Of a stretch of DNA of 64,000 nucleotides, positions 20,871-33,924 are shown piece after piece. The notes under the pieces were generated by a model that ran no database searches, was not told the DNA's origin, and worked only from the letters and a program-made list of their open reading frames with translations. Location of the stretch: contig NC_080546.1 in NCBI RefSeq assembly GCF_028640845.1, positions 20,429,020 through 20,493,019 on the forward strand. The letters are read 5' to 3'. The position numbers and the translations under genes are program-made. This stretch comes from Ahaetulla prasina. Lineage: Eukaryota; Chordata; Lepidosauria; Squamata; Colubridae. Position 1 is the stretch's first letter. Each line of letters opens with the position of its first letter.

Positions 20871-21343
20871 AATGTGTACACGCTAACTCCCTCTGACCCA
20901 AAACGTATTCCTATATAAATAGCAAGCAACTGGATCAATAATTAATTTCAGTTCTTTACACAATCTGTAAAGGTTGAGTAGAAGGGAAAATCCAGCAGAT
21001 AATTTCTCGCACTCTGCCTTTAACTTTCCTTATGTTCTTTACTAGGCATCTGCCAGGATCGGGGGCAAGGAAAAGTGCATTGTGATATCACAATGTAAAC
21101 TACATGATTTGGGCATTTCCATTCAGCACGGGGTACAAGACACAATCTAACAATTGCATTTCTCATTCTTAATTTAAATTTTTGTTATTATTGGTACTAC
21201 AGCATCAAGTGGATGTCATTTCCTCATTACTTATAGCTTTCTCTAATTCCTTCGAAAACCACAATTATACAACCTCCTTGCCCCAGCATGAAGACAGTCC
21301 ATTAACTATCTCTAAGACATGACTTCATGTCAGTACCTGTATC
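20871..21343. other. Unassigned sequence
   Basis: Nothing recognised. Confidence 0.45.
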
Positions 21344-21995
21344 AAATAGAATAGAATAGAATAGAATAGAATAGAATAGAATAGAATAGAATAGAATAGA
21401 ATAGAATAGAATAGAATATTGGCCAAGCGTGATTGGACGCACAAGGAATTTGGTGCATATGCTCTCAGTGTACATAAAAGAAAAGATACCTTCATCAAGG
21501 TACAATACTTACAACACTTAATGATAGACATAGGGTACAAATAAGCAATCAGGAAACAATCAATATCAATATAAATCGTAAAGATACAAGCAACAAAGTT
21601 ACAGTCATACAGTCATAAGTGGAAGGAGATGGGTGATGGGAATGATGAGAAGATTTAACAGTAGTGGAGATTTAGTCAATAGTTTGACAGTATTGAGGGA
21701 TTATTTGTTTAGCAAAGTGAGGGTGTTCAAGAAAAAATGGTGTTATGTCTAGTTGTTCTGGTGTGCAGTGCTCTATAGTGTCGTTTTGAGGGTAGGAACT
21801 GAAACAGTTTATGTCCAGGATGTGAGGGGTCTGTAAATATTTTCACAGCCCTCTTTTTGACTTGTAAGGTATATAGATCCTCAATGGAAGGCAGGTTGGT
21901 AGCAATTCTGCAGTTCTACTTATCCTCTGATGTCTATGTCTGTCTTGTTGGGTTGCAGAACCAAACCAGATAGTTATAGAGGTGCAGATAACACA
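21344..21995 (-). mobile_element. AATAG-tailed LINE, 3' end
   Basis: The tail (AATAG)n at 21344-21418 has about 15 units. The 3' UTR and part of the ORF2 C-terminus follow up to 21995. The text matches 36320-36900 closely, with a ~9-bp deletion in the aaggaatttgtcttggtgca block. Confidence 0.9.
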
Positions 21996-23120
21996 TAATC
22001 ATTTCACAGCAGAGACAAACCAAAGACAGTTTTAGTTACTCATTTTGGATTTTCCTCCTTATCTTGGACAACCCATACTGCCTGGAGGAGGAGATTTGAG
22101 ATGACATGCTTGGAGCAGCCATCCAGAAATCTCTGGATTTCTCCTTTCTATCCAATCTTTGGATTTATTGTCCCTTCTGCAGTACTGGTGTGGCTGAGAC
22201 AAAAACAGGAACTATGGTTTCTGCAATCACTTTTGCTAAACAAAAACAGCGACAATTACTTGATCAGTCCATCTAGAGAGCTAAATCTTTGGAGCTGACT
22301 AACCCTTGGAATTTTCTAGCATAAGGCATGTCACTGAAAGTATAATTGAAAGAAACTAGCAATTGTGTTTCTGTAGTCTGCATCCTGGGCATTTAACATC
22401 CTAGAACCGCTGTTCGCAGAGAAACCCTGTTTTCTCACTTTCTTCCTTCACACGGGGTTTTTAGAGTGATTGATATCAACCCCACATCAATTCCCAAAGA
22501 AAAACTATTTGTCCAACTCCATCTTTTCAGCAACAGATCCAGTGGTTGCATGTTGGCTTCCCAAATCTGGATGATGATTCAACGCCAAGCAATACAAACA
22601 TCCCCCCCCCCAAAAAAAAAAACCTCCCAAGCCCCTCTAAATCATGAACATCCAATCTTTGGGCTTCCCTGGGCTGCACTGAGTGAAGAAGAATTGTCTT
22701 GGGTTGCATATTATATCAAATATATAATATTGTTAATGTATATAAATCACATAATGTTAAAAGTTTGCAGCCTTGTGAGGCTGCATTACTAGATGTCCAG
22801 GGTCTGTAGGTGGGCCACCAGCTGTGGGTTGTGCATGCCAGCTCTAAATCTTTTGTGACGCTAGTGGTTGATAAGTTGAACAGTTGACACATAGTTGTAA
22901 AAAAATTCAATTATTTGACATTATACTTGGAAAAAAAAAGAAAAATAAATGTAGCAGGTTGATTAACCAGAGCGTTATGTAAGCCAGCGGGAAGAAGTTT
23001 TTCATTCAGTAGATGACATTAAGTAGGTCTGCAGTGGAATTTTAGCTGAAGAAACTACACATCATAGACCTTAAAAAGTTTGGCACATTAAAGCTGGGAC
23101 AACTGCTTCTCTCTGCTGTC
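21996..23120. other. Unassigned; possible decayed hAT at 22655-22845
   Basis: Within 22655-22845 the blocks gggcttccctgggctgcact and gccttgtgaggctgcattac resemble interiors of some vertebrate hAT MITEs, but no TIR or TSD can be defined. A C10-A11 homopolymer pair lies at 22603-22622. No gene is seen. Confidence 0.35.

Positions 23121-23160
<40 letters not shown>
23121..23160. repeat. (ATC)n microsatellite
   Basis: About 13 ATC units. Confidence 0.95.
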
Positions 23161-23161
<1 letters not shown>

Positions 23162-23295
23162 ATTTTAAGAAGATACTTGATTGATACCTGAATGCTGGCA
23201 GCCATCTGTATCAACCATCAGTGCCAGTCAGTTATATATGTGATACATTTTTAAATGTTCAGTTGACTGAGTTTCATGTTTAATGAATAAAAAAG

Positions 23296-23296
<1 letters not shown>

Positions 23297-23382
<86 letters not shown>
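23297..23382. repeat. (AAT)n microsatellite
   Basis: About 29 perfect AAT units. The asparagine run readable in one frame is a by-product. Confidence 0.97.
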
Positions 23383-24274
23383 TAAAAATGCTTTTTCCTG
23401 CTAATCTCTTGGGAGCTTCATGTCATCTTACACATTATATTTATTTCAGAGGAGTAGATATTTTAGTGTTATTTTAAATTATGAATATGAATACATAGTT
23501 GTACAAGTTATAGATTAATATTGATCTTATCTTTGAAATATCTACCTGAAATGACAATTGCTATTTTTAGTATTGTTATTTTCATTTGTCTTGTATATTC
23601 TATCTCCACGAGGTCTTTCATTACAAAGATAAATGAGTCCCATTATTTTTCCATTTTCCAGAAAGAGCCTTGCATTTTAAGAACTGCTCAGAAGAATTCT
23701 TATATCGTAATATGTTTCTGCCTGCAGCTTTAAGATTTGATTGAATGGTGTAATTCTAAGAGGATAAGACTTTTGGCAAAAATTAAATGTGGGAAACCTA
23801 GCTTTGTTCCCTTAAAGACAGCTTTCCTTTTCTTTGCCCGCAAATATTTTTGTTTCTCCTGGTGTGGCATTCTCTTCACACTGGGGTGAAAAATGAAATA
23901 CCATAGAGTTCAGAGTCAATATGGCCTAGCAGTGAAAGACCTGGATTTGAATTTGAGAAGCCATCTGCTATAGCTTTATCATGAGCCCGAGGCAACTCAT
24001 TAGCAGTAGAGGTTTCCAGAGTTTTGAGTGTGTTTTGGTACTGTGGAGATCTGGAAAGAAACAGATAAACATCATTTGGAAACTCCACTGATTTGAGGTG
24101 TTGTTGCGATTGGCATTAAGTTTGGGAAGCAAGTCACTTATGTCTGATTAGCTAATGCAAAATAATTGTATTGCACTGCCTATCATAGTCCCAATTGTAT
24201 GACAAATAACATTGATGTGCATTTTCCCCAAGTCAGTTTACATTTTTACATTTAGGAAAAAGAGGAAATTGACA
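23383..24274. other. Unassigned AT-rich sequence
   Basis: No gene or repeat family recognised. Confidence 0.45.
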
Positions 24275-24321
24275 TGGATGGATGGATGGACGGACGGATG
24301 GATGGACAGATGGACAGACAC
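24275..24321. repeat. (GGAT/GGAC)n microsatellite
   Basis: A degenerate tetranucleotide array with GGAT, GGAC and CAGA variants. Confidence 0.85.
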
Positions 24322-24363
24322 ATGATAACTTAAAGAAAATTAGAGAATCAACAGTAATACTTG

Positions 24364-24604
24364 AACCTTGGTAGCGCAATGGTTAGAGTGCAGTACTTCA
24401 GGCTACTTCTGCTGACTGCCGGCTGCCTGCAATTTGGCAGTTCAAATCCCACCAGGCTCAAGGTTGACTCAGCCTTCCATCCTTCCAAGATGGGTAAAAT
24501 GAGGGCCCAGATTGTTGGGGGCAATATGCTGACTCTGTAAACTGCTTAGAGAGGATTGTAAAGCACTATAAAGCGGTATATAAGTCTAAGTGCTATTGCT
24601 ATTT
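24364..24604 (+). mobile_element. Type 1 SINE, near full-length
   Basis: The A-box region ggtagcgcaatggttagagt and the B-box-like cagttcaaatccc are intact. The tail ends aagtctaagtgctattgcta. This is the most complete copy of the family in the window. Confidence 0.9.
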
Positions 24605-25154
24605 AGCAAAGCTGCCCCTTCCCCATTTTTAAAAATTTTCCTTTACCTGAAATTCCTTTCACAGCTGATTCTGGCTTTTCTTCTTTCTTTGTGATAATTT
24701 GTTCTTAGCTGAACCCAATTGTGCGATGTTGCCTTAGCCAATAACATTGAACCAGATTACATTTAAACTCTTAAATTGTGACAAATGTATACCATTTTCT
24801 CTTCTTATAGTCCTAGATGCCACTGTGTGTACAACTGTTCATTTTTCTGGGGCCAGATTGCAATAGATTCCTTAACAACCATGAAGATTTAACAGATTAG
24901 ACAAGAGATCCTTCTTTGCAATCCCAATTGGTCCCAAATAAATTCATTAACGGACCCTAGCTCATGTTTAATCAGCTTCGGGAAGAGTATGTGTATAATT
25001 CAATATAGTAATATATTAAGCTGAAATAGTTTTGAAAATAGGAAGGGAACATTTAGACTCAGTTGTCTCAATTATTGGGAATGGTCTGGGCTTTAAGTAT
25101 CCAGGATGGTCATAATTCCAGCAGATATAAAGAACTCAGTCATATTTGTAGGTG
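24605..25154. other. Unassigned AT-rich sequence
   Basis: Nothing recognised. Confidence 0.45.
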
Positions 25155-25162
25155 TTTTAGCT

Positions 25163-25359
25163 CAAGGGTCACCAACCTTTTGGACTTCAGGGACCACTAA
25201 ATTCCTAATTTTAAATTCTGTGGACCACTAATATGAATTTTTTAAAAAGAAAAATAGTATTTAGTGCAATATAAAAAAATGCAAATATTTTTTCTGTGGA
25301 CCATCAAAATTTTCTCACGGACCACCAGTGATCCACAGACCACTGGTTGGTGACCACTG
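25163..25359. mobile_element. hAT MITE (CACCAACC-end family), complete
   Basis: Perfect 8-bp TSD ttttagct at 25155-25162 and 25360-25367. The ends are CAAGGGTCACCAACCTTTT and GTTGGTGACCACTG. The body includes gaccactaaattcctaattt and gtggaccactaatatg. It serves as the uninterrupted reference for the nested copy at 44113-45431. Confidence 0.92.
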
Positions 25360-25547
25360 TTTTAGCTAGTTTGGAGGGACAGGCTGACATTGAAGAACAC
25401 CAAGCAAAAAAGCTTGCTATAATAAATGGTGCTCAATTAATATTTGTTTTAATTCTCCATGGCTCTTTTTGAACACCAATAATATTAAAGTTTGTAGTTT
25501 TCTGCCTCGGCATTTCAGAATCCCTTTTTGTTCTACCAGCCTATACA

Positions 25548-26140
25548 GTTCTGCATAAACGGAGGGATAGAATCAAGATCACGTGAAGTGTTAACACCAC
25601 TTTATAATGCCTTGGTAAGGCCACATTTGGAATACTGCATCCAGTTTTGGTAGCCAGGATGTAAAAAAGATGTGGAGACTCTAGAAAGAATGCAGAGAAG
25701 AGCAACAAAGATGATTAAGGGACTGGGGACTAAAACATATGAAGAACGCTTGCAGGAACTCGGTATGTCTAGTTTAATGAAAAGAAGGATTAGGAGAGAC
25801 ATGATAGCTGTGTTCCAATATCTCAGGGGTATTGCCACAAAGAAGAGGGAGTCAAACTATTCTCCAAAGCACCTGAGGGTAGAACAAGAAGCAATGGGTG
25901 GAAACTAATCAAGGAGAGGAGCAACTTCGAACTAAGAAGGAATTTCCTGACAGTTAGAACAATTAATCAGTGGAATAACTTGCCTCCAGAAGTTGTGAAT
26001 GCTCCAACACTGGAAGTTTTTTAAGAAGATGTTGGATAACTATTTGTCTGAAGTGGTGTAGGGTTTCCTGCCTAAGCAGGAGGTTAGGACTAGAAGACCT
26101 CCAAGGTCCCTTCCAACTCTGTTATTCTATTCTATTCTAG
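25548..26140 (+). mobile_element. CR1 LINE, 3' end
   Basis: Runs from acagttctgcataaacggag to the canonical CR1 end and a short (ATTCT)n tail. It contains the frame 25672-25908, which begins [18 protein letters not shown] and continues RRIRRDMIAVFQYLRG, the CR1 ORF2 C-terminal tract. A frameshift at ~25830 and stops make it non-functional. Confidence 0.9.
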
Positions 26141-27148
26141 CCTTCAATGAACAGCAGATAGGGCATGGGGACAACTAGAAGCTCTCATTATAAAGGAAAC
26201 TATCTTTTCTGAGCAATATATCAGGAAGTAAAATATCTCATTTAAGGAGAATCAATACTGTTAAAATTGCCAAGACAACCAAAATGTCACGCAGGAGGAG
26301 GACCAGACAGAGCCTTTCCATGGGAAGACAAACTTCTGCTCTTTAACAGAGACAATTCAATGCTCAGGCAAATTCATGGCTCAATAGTAATTAGAAAGGA
26401 ATTTCTGTCTATGTGAATTTCAATCCTGAAAGCTGTATTATTAACGTGTGTGGATCAGGAGGGGGGGGGGAGGAAGAGGAATTCCTGTTTGTTTTGTGTA
26501 ATAGGAATCTGGTTGTTTACTTGATCTCCATTCAGATTCATTCAAAATAATATTTTTAATGGCATTGCAGCAGCCACCCAACCATTTAAGAAAACTTCAA
26601 GGAATTCTAGCACCTCTTCTCTTTATTAAATTAAAAGAACTGAGGAACATTGATTGAAAGGCATTTTATTCTTTTATTTTTTTTTAATTCTATACCTCAG
26701 TCCTTTTATAATTCTCCTTAATCATGAATGCAAATGACATTCAAACTTTAATCAGCAGCTGCCTTAGGAGAGCCCTTTGCTGTATTTCCATGGGAACACA
26801 AGTCAGCCTTGCCCAGAAAGAGAGTAAATATATCTACCCCTTATTTCTCCTCTCCAATACATCTTAAAACCAATATTTAGCCCCACTAATACATCGTAAT
26901 TAGCATGAAATAATCTTTCCCACATACTCACAGGCTTGTGAGTTCATCCCACAACTTTTAAAGAGAAATTTGTTAGTCTCTCTACAATAATCATTATTTA
27001 AACAGGTGTGTTTCCATGGAGAAATCGAGTAGCATTTTTAATTTTGTCGGATTTAGTTTTATCAAGCATTTATATGAAGCCTTCAAAGTTGAGAGGTAAG
27101 GGAATCATTCTTACAGCATGAGTAGCCTCTTTCCAACCAGGATGTCTG
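26141..27148. other. Unassigned sequence with a G-run
   Basis: A G10 run lies at 26461-26470. No gene or repeat family is recognised. Confidence 0.45.
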
Positions 27149-28135
27149 AAGGTACTCCTCCACGTACAACAGTGTGTTTAGTGACCGTTCAATGGCACTG
27201 AAAAAAAGTGACTTATGACCATTTTTTCACACTTATGACCATTGCAGCATCTGCATGGTTCACATATTTTACATGCGGATGCTTGACAACTGGTTCATAT
27301 TTATGACAGTTTGCAGTGCCCCAGGGTCATGTGATCCCCTTTTGCGACCTTCTGACAAGCAAAGTCAATGGGGAAGCCAGATTCACTTAACAACCATGTT
27401 ACTAATTTAATAAGTGCAGTGATACACGCAATGAATAGAATAGAATAGAATAGAATAGAGTAGAGTAGAGTAGAGTAGAGTAGAGTAGAGTAGAGTAGAG
27501 TAGAGTAGAGTAGAATAGAATAGAATAGAATAGAATTCTTGGCCAAGTGTGATTGGACACACAAGGAATTTGTCTTTGGCGTATATGCTTTCAGTGTACA
27601 TAAGGACAATAAAATACATTCAGCAGGAATAAAAAGATACAACACTTAGTGATAGTCAAGGTTACCATCAAATTGTACTAGGAAACAAATAAAAACAATA
27701 TAAATTGAAAGATACAAGCAACATGGTTATAGTCATAAGTGGGAAGAGATTGATACTAGTAAGGAAGAGAATAATAATAGTAATACAGTCTTAGTAAATT
27801 ACTTGACAGTGTTGTGGGAATTATTTGTTTAGCAGAGTGATGGCATTCAGGAAAAAACTGTTCTTGTGTCTAGTTGTTCTGGTGTGCAGTGCTCTATAGG
27901 GTCGTTTTGAGGGTAGGAGCTGAAACAATTTATGTCCAAGATGAGAGGGGTCTGTAAATATTTTCACGGCCCTCTTTTTGATTCGTGCAGTATACAGGCC
28001 TTCAATGGAAGGCAGGTTGGTAGCAAAAAATGTGGCAAGAAAAGTCATAAAATGGGACAAAACTCTCTTAACAAATTTCTCCCTTAGCAAGATAAATTCT
28101 GGACTCAGTTGTGGTCGTAAGTCGAGGACTACCTG
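27149..28135. mobile_element. TA-flanked TIR element split by a LINE
   Basis: The right end gtaagtcgaggactacctg is intact and is followed by TA. The left end (ggtactcctccacgtacaac) is slightly decayed. The body has paired acttatgacc / cataaatatga motifs. A minus-strand AATAG-family LINE fills 27434-28030. Confidence 0.75.
27434..28030 (-). mobile_element. AATAG/AGTAG-tailed LINE, 3' end
   Basis: The tail at 27434-27537 mixes AATAG and AGTAG pentamers in blocks. The 3' UTR and the ORF2 C-terminal tract follow (minus-strand LPSIEGLYTARIKKRAVKIF at ~27985, then LFQLLPSKRPYRALHTRTT). It was inserted after the TIR element. Confidence 0.88.
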
Positions 28136-29463
28136 TACAGCTCTCAATGAGATCCAAGACTATAACAGAGAAGATTCTAAATTAAATCAGTTGCTATATC
28201 ATCTTTAAGCAAACACCAGGATGCTTCCCGTTCAGGGCTTCTGTTAACAATGTGGAGATAAGAGAGAGAGAGGGGGTGGGGGGGTGGGGGGGTTAAAACT
28301 GGATGATTAGCCCATTCTTTCTCTACTTTGAGCTGTCACCATATTCTCTACATGCCGTAGGAAGCCTATGAAACATTCATAAAGTTCTTTGTAATAAGGA
28401 TTTAGAAGCTGCTATACAAGAAAAAAGTTTTCACATGGATAATTCCACGGAGAAGTTTGCTTGAGATCATACCACACATTGCAAATCTTTTTGGCTGTGG
28501 GCCATCGTTTTTTGAGTTTTAAGGCACAATCATACAAAAAATGACAAGGCTAGAAAAAAAATCAAATTTGACTTTTAATAAAAAATAATAATAATTAAAG
28601 TCAGCTAATACGATTGCTCCCAGTGCATATAATAATCCTATTCTTCTCTTATATTAACAATTGCAAAGTGCCTCTTGGCCACAATTTGTGGTTTTGTACT
28701 ACATCATCAGTTTTCAAGTTCTGCAATTTTTGATTTCCCTATTTATAAATATGTTTTTTTTCCCCTGATTCATGAAGAAACAAACTGAGATTAACATGAA
28801 CTTCTGGGGAAAATCAAAAGTGAGAGATTAGTCCACCCACCTAGAGGGCTTTGAATATTTTGCCTTGAAAGACAGAGAGAGAAAGAGAGAGGGAGGCAGG
28901 GAGGGAGGGAGGAAGGAGGGAGGGAAGGTGAGAGAAACAGTATTTCATGTTTGGCAATGAAACAACCAGATCACTGTAACTGGATATGTCAAACATTTCT
29001 TATATCATTTTTATTCAGTTTGATGGAAAAATAAATTGCTACGGATATTTATTTCAAAAATAAAACATCCTTAGTGACTTTCTGATGGATGAGGTTGAAT
29101 TGTAGGTATATTTTAGGAGATGGTGGAAAGGCGAATGAATGGAAACTGTCTTTCATTATAGTCTACTCATCTCCTGAGTTTATTAAATTCCATACAAAAA
29201 TTACTATATTGGAGACTCTGGTTTCCAGGTACCCAAAGGAACTGTGGACTCATTGAGAGAGAAACAGAAAAAAGATAATTCACAATGAAATATATGAGGG
29301 GAAAAAAATAAAACGTGACAAATTTGTTCATCTGCTATCATTAAAAACGTTATTTCAGCCTTTACCAATGCTCACCTCACCTCTTTAAAGTCACTTTATA
29401 TATTCTAGCTCTTACTTTTCTTCAACACAGACTCATTAGCAAATTCTGGCCTGCAGTTTTTTC
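28136..29463. other. Unassigned, with G-rich and purine-rich tracts
   Basis: G-runs of 5-7 lie at 28272-28292 next to an (AG)n tract. A (GGGA)n tract lies at 28890-28928. No gene is seen. Confidence 0.45.
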
Positions 29464-29471
29464 ATGTTCCT

Positions 29472-29662
29472 CAGAGGTGGTATTCACTTACCTTGGCTAC
29501 TGTTTCGTAACTGTGAGTGCGCACATATGCGCAGAGCCTTCCGCACATGTGCAGAGCGTCAAAAACAGGCCTTGATGACGTCCGGGTGGGTGGGCAGAGC
29601 CTCCCACATCCGCTGCTATTGATTCGCCTGAACTGGATAGAACTGGCTGAATATCACCACTG
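29472..29662. mobile_element. hAT MITE, TACCGGTTC family, complete
   Basis: Perfect 8-bp TSD atgttcct at 29464-29471 and 29663-29670. The ends are CAGAGGTGGTATTCAC and TGAATATCACCACTG. The interior has ccttccgcacatgtgcagag and gggtgggtgggcagagcctc. Confidence 0.92.
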
Positions 29663-29670
29663 ATGTTCCT

Positions 29671-30370
29671 AGGAAAAGCTACAGCTGCTATAAATGGGGC
29701 TATGTTTGAGTAACTATCCATACTGAAGAATCTTTTAGGAATCGGATCTTAGTACTGTCTGTAGCTCAAGAGTCGGAAGCCCGGTTCTATGGCTAAATCA
29801 AGTTTAATCAGTCAAGATTATTTGTTACATATGCTGAACTTGATTGGCAGCTTCATGAATTTAAATATCCTGTAAATCTTCAGCCTTTTTTTTTCTTTTA
29901 AGGGCGGAGTTTACATGTGCAAAATCAGGAAGCTGATCACATTTTTCTTATAAATGAAATTAAAATCTAAAAAATCTAACTACAGACTTTGCCCATTTTT
30001 TAATTTATTTTTCTGGTTACTAAATTAATGCTGGGGTTCAGGAGCCACAAAATGAGAACTGACAGATAAAAAAATCCCTGAGGTTTAATTTGGAAACATG
30101 TAGGTTTTTTTCTGTTTTTGATTGTTTTCCCCCAAAAAATATGCAAACACAGCTACTATGTTTGCTGTAGATTTATTTTGTAGAAATACCGAATTCACTA
30201 TTCAATAAAGTTCAGTCTCTTCTACTCATAGCTCGTTGAACAAGGAATAGTAGTCTGGCTTTAAGACATAGTGCTAAGATATATAACATGATCCCACCAC
30301 CACCATTGGTGGTGACATTCAAGTAAATGTAGGTTGAAATGTACCCAAACCGTTCAATAAAGTACTTGTA
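29671..30370. other. Unassigned AT-rich sequence
   Basis: Nothing recognised. Confidence 0.45.
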
Positions 30371-30377
30371 CTCTAAT

Positions 30378-30919
30378 AGCCTGTAGAGATTTTGAGTCAT
30401 CCAGGTCATGGTTGTCCCAAAGGTGCTTTTTTTCAGGAGACAATTGGACTTTCTTGTTTTTACTTTTGAAGACATTTCACTTCTCATCCAAGAAGCTTCT
30501 TCATCTCTGACAGGATAGTGGGGAAGGGAGGATTTATATTCCTTGCAGACAGTTGGTAATCTGCATCCTTTTAGAGCAAGGGTGTCAAACTCACATCGTC
30601 ATGGCATGTGACATATCGGGACTTTTTTCCCCTTTGCTAAAGCAGGCGTGGGCCATGGCCAGCATGTGACGCATCTGGCCCATGGGCCTGGAGTTTGACA
30701 GCCCTGTTTTAGAGGGTCATTGAAGCACTGGGAGGTTAATTTGTGTCTTCAGGGTCACCTAAGTAGTGCTCCTGGTTCCTGTAGTCTGCAATATTTTTTT
30801 CTCTGGAAATCCATTCCTACTCCCACACCATTCAAAGGGTGTTCATCCCAAGTTGTATAGCTAAAAGTCTGTAGAGATTCTCAGTCATCCAAGTTAAGAT
30901 TGTTCCAAAAGTGCTTTTT
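30378..30919 (-). mobile_element. Penelope-like family 2 element carrying a hAT
   Basis: It begins tgtagagattttgagtcatc, then cccaaaggtgctttttttca and cacttctcatccaagaagct, matching the left arm of 17804-18008. It continues through gggtgttcatcccaagttgt and ends with a second, short inverted start near 30870-30919. The flanks share ctctaat. A 130-bp hAT lies at 30577-30706. Confidence 0.7.
30577..30706. mobile_element. hAT MITE, 130 bp, complete
   Basis: Perfect 8-bp TSD ttttagag at 30569-30576 and 30707-30714. The ends are CAAGGGTGTCAAACTCA and GGAGTTTGACAGCCCTG. Same length and layout as the copy at 50106-50235. Confidence 0.92.
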
Positions 30920-30926
30920 CTCTAAT

Positions 30927-32952
30927 CTTTCCTTCTTCTTTGTTTTTTGGAAGCATACATTCAAATGTGTAGAAAATTGAAGCAGAATTTAAGCTATAGG
31001 AAGCATGGCATTTCTGAATTATTCTCTTCTTTTTCCAAATAAACTCCTGGATGATGATGATTTGTAAAACATTACCTTTTCTTTTCTTTTTTTAAAATAG
31101 TGATCTATGTTTCTTTATTGATCAAGTAAGCTTACATTTGTTTATAACTTAACCAATATATTTATATGCTTACTGCATCTTCAGATTTTTACAACAGTTG
31201 AACAATACTGGCATTTAGAGAATTATAATAGAGAAAACAAAGAGGTGTGAAGAAATGGATTCTTAGCACCATATTTAGTGCCACAGGAGAGCTGGGGCCA
31301 CATTATGGAGAACTAGGATAACCTTTGCCATTTATGGTTAATCATGTTCAGGTCTCCTGTCAACCATAATATCCCCATATGAAATGGGGTAAGTATCCTA
31401 AGACAGAACACACATTTTCAAAACATCACCTTTTCTAATGGGCAAAGAAACTTTGTAGGCAGAGCCAAGAATCCCCAATCTTCTAATACCTGTCAAAAAC
31501 ATATTGTAATATAGTTGGAGAATTTGGTTGAGATTCATAGAATTCCTGGGCAGTTCATTGGCTGATTATTATCTCTCAAACTGTCTAGCCTCCTAGAATT
31601 GTGGTAGGCTAAAATGGTGGGTTAGGATTAATAATATATTGTACATGTAACCTGTTTGGATCATCATTTTAGAAGTATGTACTTACAGAGAAACAGAATG
31701 GATAAGGATGAGCAAAAAATCAGTATACGTGTTGGGGGAAGGCGGGGAATTCTGATTTCCTGCTGGCTTCCCCATTGACTTTCCTCGAGGGAACATGGCA
31801 GAGAATATTGGAAACAACAATCACATGACTTTCCCTCCCTTCACATTGGGCAGGTAATTGGCTATTGGTGGGTGGAATGATGGATTACAAAACCGGTTGA
31901 GAAACTGTTACGGAATATTGAAAATGAAACTATGATAGCCACAGCAGCAGCCTAGCAGTGCAACAGCAGACTGTAGCACTAAACCAGCCACAACCTTCCC
32001 CAAATTTCATTCCATCAAGAGTTGTGGGTCCCAGATTTTGGACACATTCTGTATGTTAGCCCGTTTGAAGTATTTCAGCTGATCTACGATGCACCCTTTT
32101 GCTCAATTAAAGGTCAGGACAACAAGAGTTTTAGAAATATGTAGATCGCCCCCTGAGGAAAATTGGTGTACAAATAAAATATAAACATGTCAGTGTTGAC
32201 CTTTACAGTTTGCCCCCTACAAATTAGCATGTACACACCCAGAACTTCCCCTATTTACATTAAACCTCTAAAGTCTAATCGACTTTAGAGAGACTATATC
32301 CTATATAAGTGTAGGGCTTCATTTGTTAACCTTGTTACTACCCTTGCCAGCCTCATTTTTATGAATATTTATAAGAGTTGTAGCTGCTATTAAATGAAGA
32401 AGCAAAAAAAAATATGCAAGGTTATGCTTTTCCCCCTCTTAAAACCATGTTAAAGCAATTATCTTATTCAGGATCTAAACTGCAGAGAGTATATAATGTG
32501 CTTGTTTTTAGTGGTTCATCTTTCTTCATTTCATTTTGTTCTAAACATCTCTATGCTCTCTAAATTTCTGAGTAAGAGGCAGTTTTTACAGTTCCTAAAT
32601 CTGGAGGTGTTGACTAATTATTGTTCTTATTAATAAGGCCTTCATTGACATCTGTGAACCATTGGCGAGCACCGAGATGAAGCATTGCCAGATTTAGCGT
32701 TTCTCTCTACTTCTCTGTTGGCACTTGCTTTAGGGTTGGGAGTATAGACTAATACTTAAACAGCTTGGGCCTTAAATTATAATGGATTGCTTGGCTTTTG
32801 TGCTAGCCACCTCATGCCCAAAAGTTTTGCTTTTTTATTTTCCATTTTTAAGGGGAGAAAGCAATAATTGGGAGACTAAAGTAACTAACGTGCTACTTGT
32901 GAGTGCTTTGTGTGTGTACTTTCTCCATTTCTGAGAAGTGTCACACAAAAAC
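30927..32952. other. Longest unassigned stretch
   Basis: Two kilobases without a recognised repeat, gene or RNA, and no long open frame. The composition is AT-rich but not simple-sequence. Confidence 0.45.
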
Positions 32953-32954
32953 TA

Positions 32955-33435
32955 CAGGTAGTCCTCAGCTAATTTTTTTTTTTTTTACATTTATATCCCG
33001 CCCTTCTCCGAAGACTCAGGGCGGCTTACAGTGTATAAGGCAATAGTCTCATTCTATTTGTATATTTACAAAGTCAACTTATTGCCCCCCCAACAATCTG
33101 GGTCCTCATTTTACCTACCTTATAAAGGATGGAAGGCTGAGTCAACCTTGGGCCGGGCTTGAACCTGCAGTAATTGCAGGCTATTGTGTTCTAATAACAG
33201 GCTCCTTACAGCCTGAGCTATTCCGGCCCCTATGACCACAACTGAGCCCCAAATTTTTTGTTGTTAAGTGAGACATTGGTTAAGTTAGTTTTTCCGCCAT
33301 TTTATGACTTTCTTGCCACAGTTGTTAAGTGAATCACTGCAGTGAATAAGTTAGTAACCTGGTTGTTAAGTGATTCTGGCTTTCCCCATGGATTTTGCTT
33401 GCAAAAGGAGATCATTGGACCTTGGGACACAGCAA
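32955..33435. mobile_element. TA-TIR element, right end lost, with SINE
   Basis: The left end CAGGTAGTCCTCAGCTAA follows TA at 32953-32954. After the SINE the body resumes (gaccacaactgagccccaaa, gttgttaagtgagacattgg). The family's right half is not found past ~33435. Confidence 0.65.
32972..33230 (-). mobile_element. Type 3 SINE (L2-like tail)
   Basis: Poly-T at 32972-32985, then acatttatatcccgcccttc. The minus-strand head is ggggccggaatagctcaggc. The B-box text is ggttcaagccc. Confidence 0.85.
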
Positions 33436-33914
33436 ATGGTCATGGAATGCATGGAATTTTCTTCTGGTCATGGCAGTTGAGCTACTCCATAAATTTCTCC
33501 CCCCTCTTGCCTATGGCAATTTGAGAGCAGGGCTGGAATGCTTTATGAGTTGACACTCTTCACATTTATGAACATTTGTTCATGCAAGTGGTAGCCGTTT
33601 AAGGCCTATCCCATGACTAACTTGTTTAATTAAAGTCCAGAACAAATGTTTGAATTTGCAAACAAAATGGTAGGAAGGGAAATAGGGGTGTGATTTCCTT
33701 GATTTTTTTCCAGAGGTGAGTGAAGTATTCGATCAGTTCCACAAAGCAAATGTACCTCTCTCCAGTCATAGTAGGATGGCTCCTAAAACAAAAAAAGACC
33801 ATCAGAGGAACTATCTTGTGATGGCACCCCATGGTATTTAACTTGAAGTGGAAAAAGCCAAAAAGATTAGGGACCATTATTGATAAGTATGCAATGAAAG
33901 GACATTTAATCATA
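33436..33914. other. Unassigned; holds a block shared with 49.4 kb
   Basis: The block 33494-33560 (gcctatggcaatttgagagc, atgctttatgagttgacac) resembles 49451-49520 over ~70 bp, at roughly 75-80% identity by eye. No known family is recognised. Confidence 0.45.
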
Positions 33915-33924
33915 TTCCTTGATA

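Noticed and set aside
23283..23477. Open frame with a long asparagine run
   Set aside because: It is a translation of the (AAT)n microsatellite with no protein context.
24364..24440. Possible tRNA gene from A-box and B-box motifs
   Set aside because: It is the head of a type 1 SINE; no cloverleaf with a proper acceptor stem, and the SINE body follows. The same applies to the type 2, 3 and 4 SINE heads.
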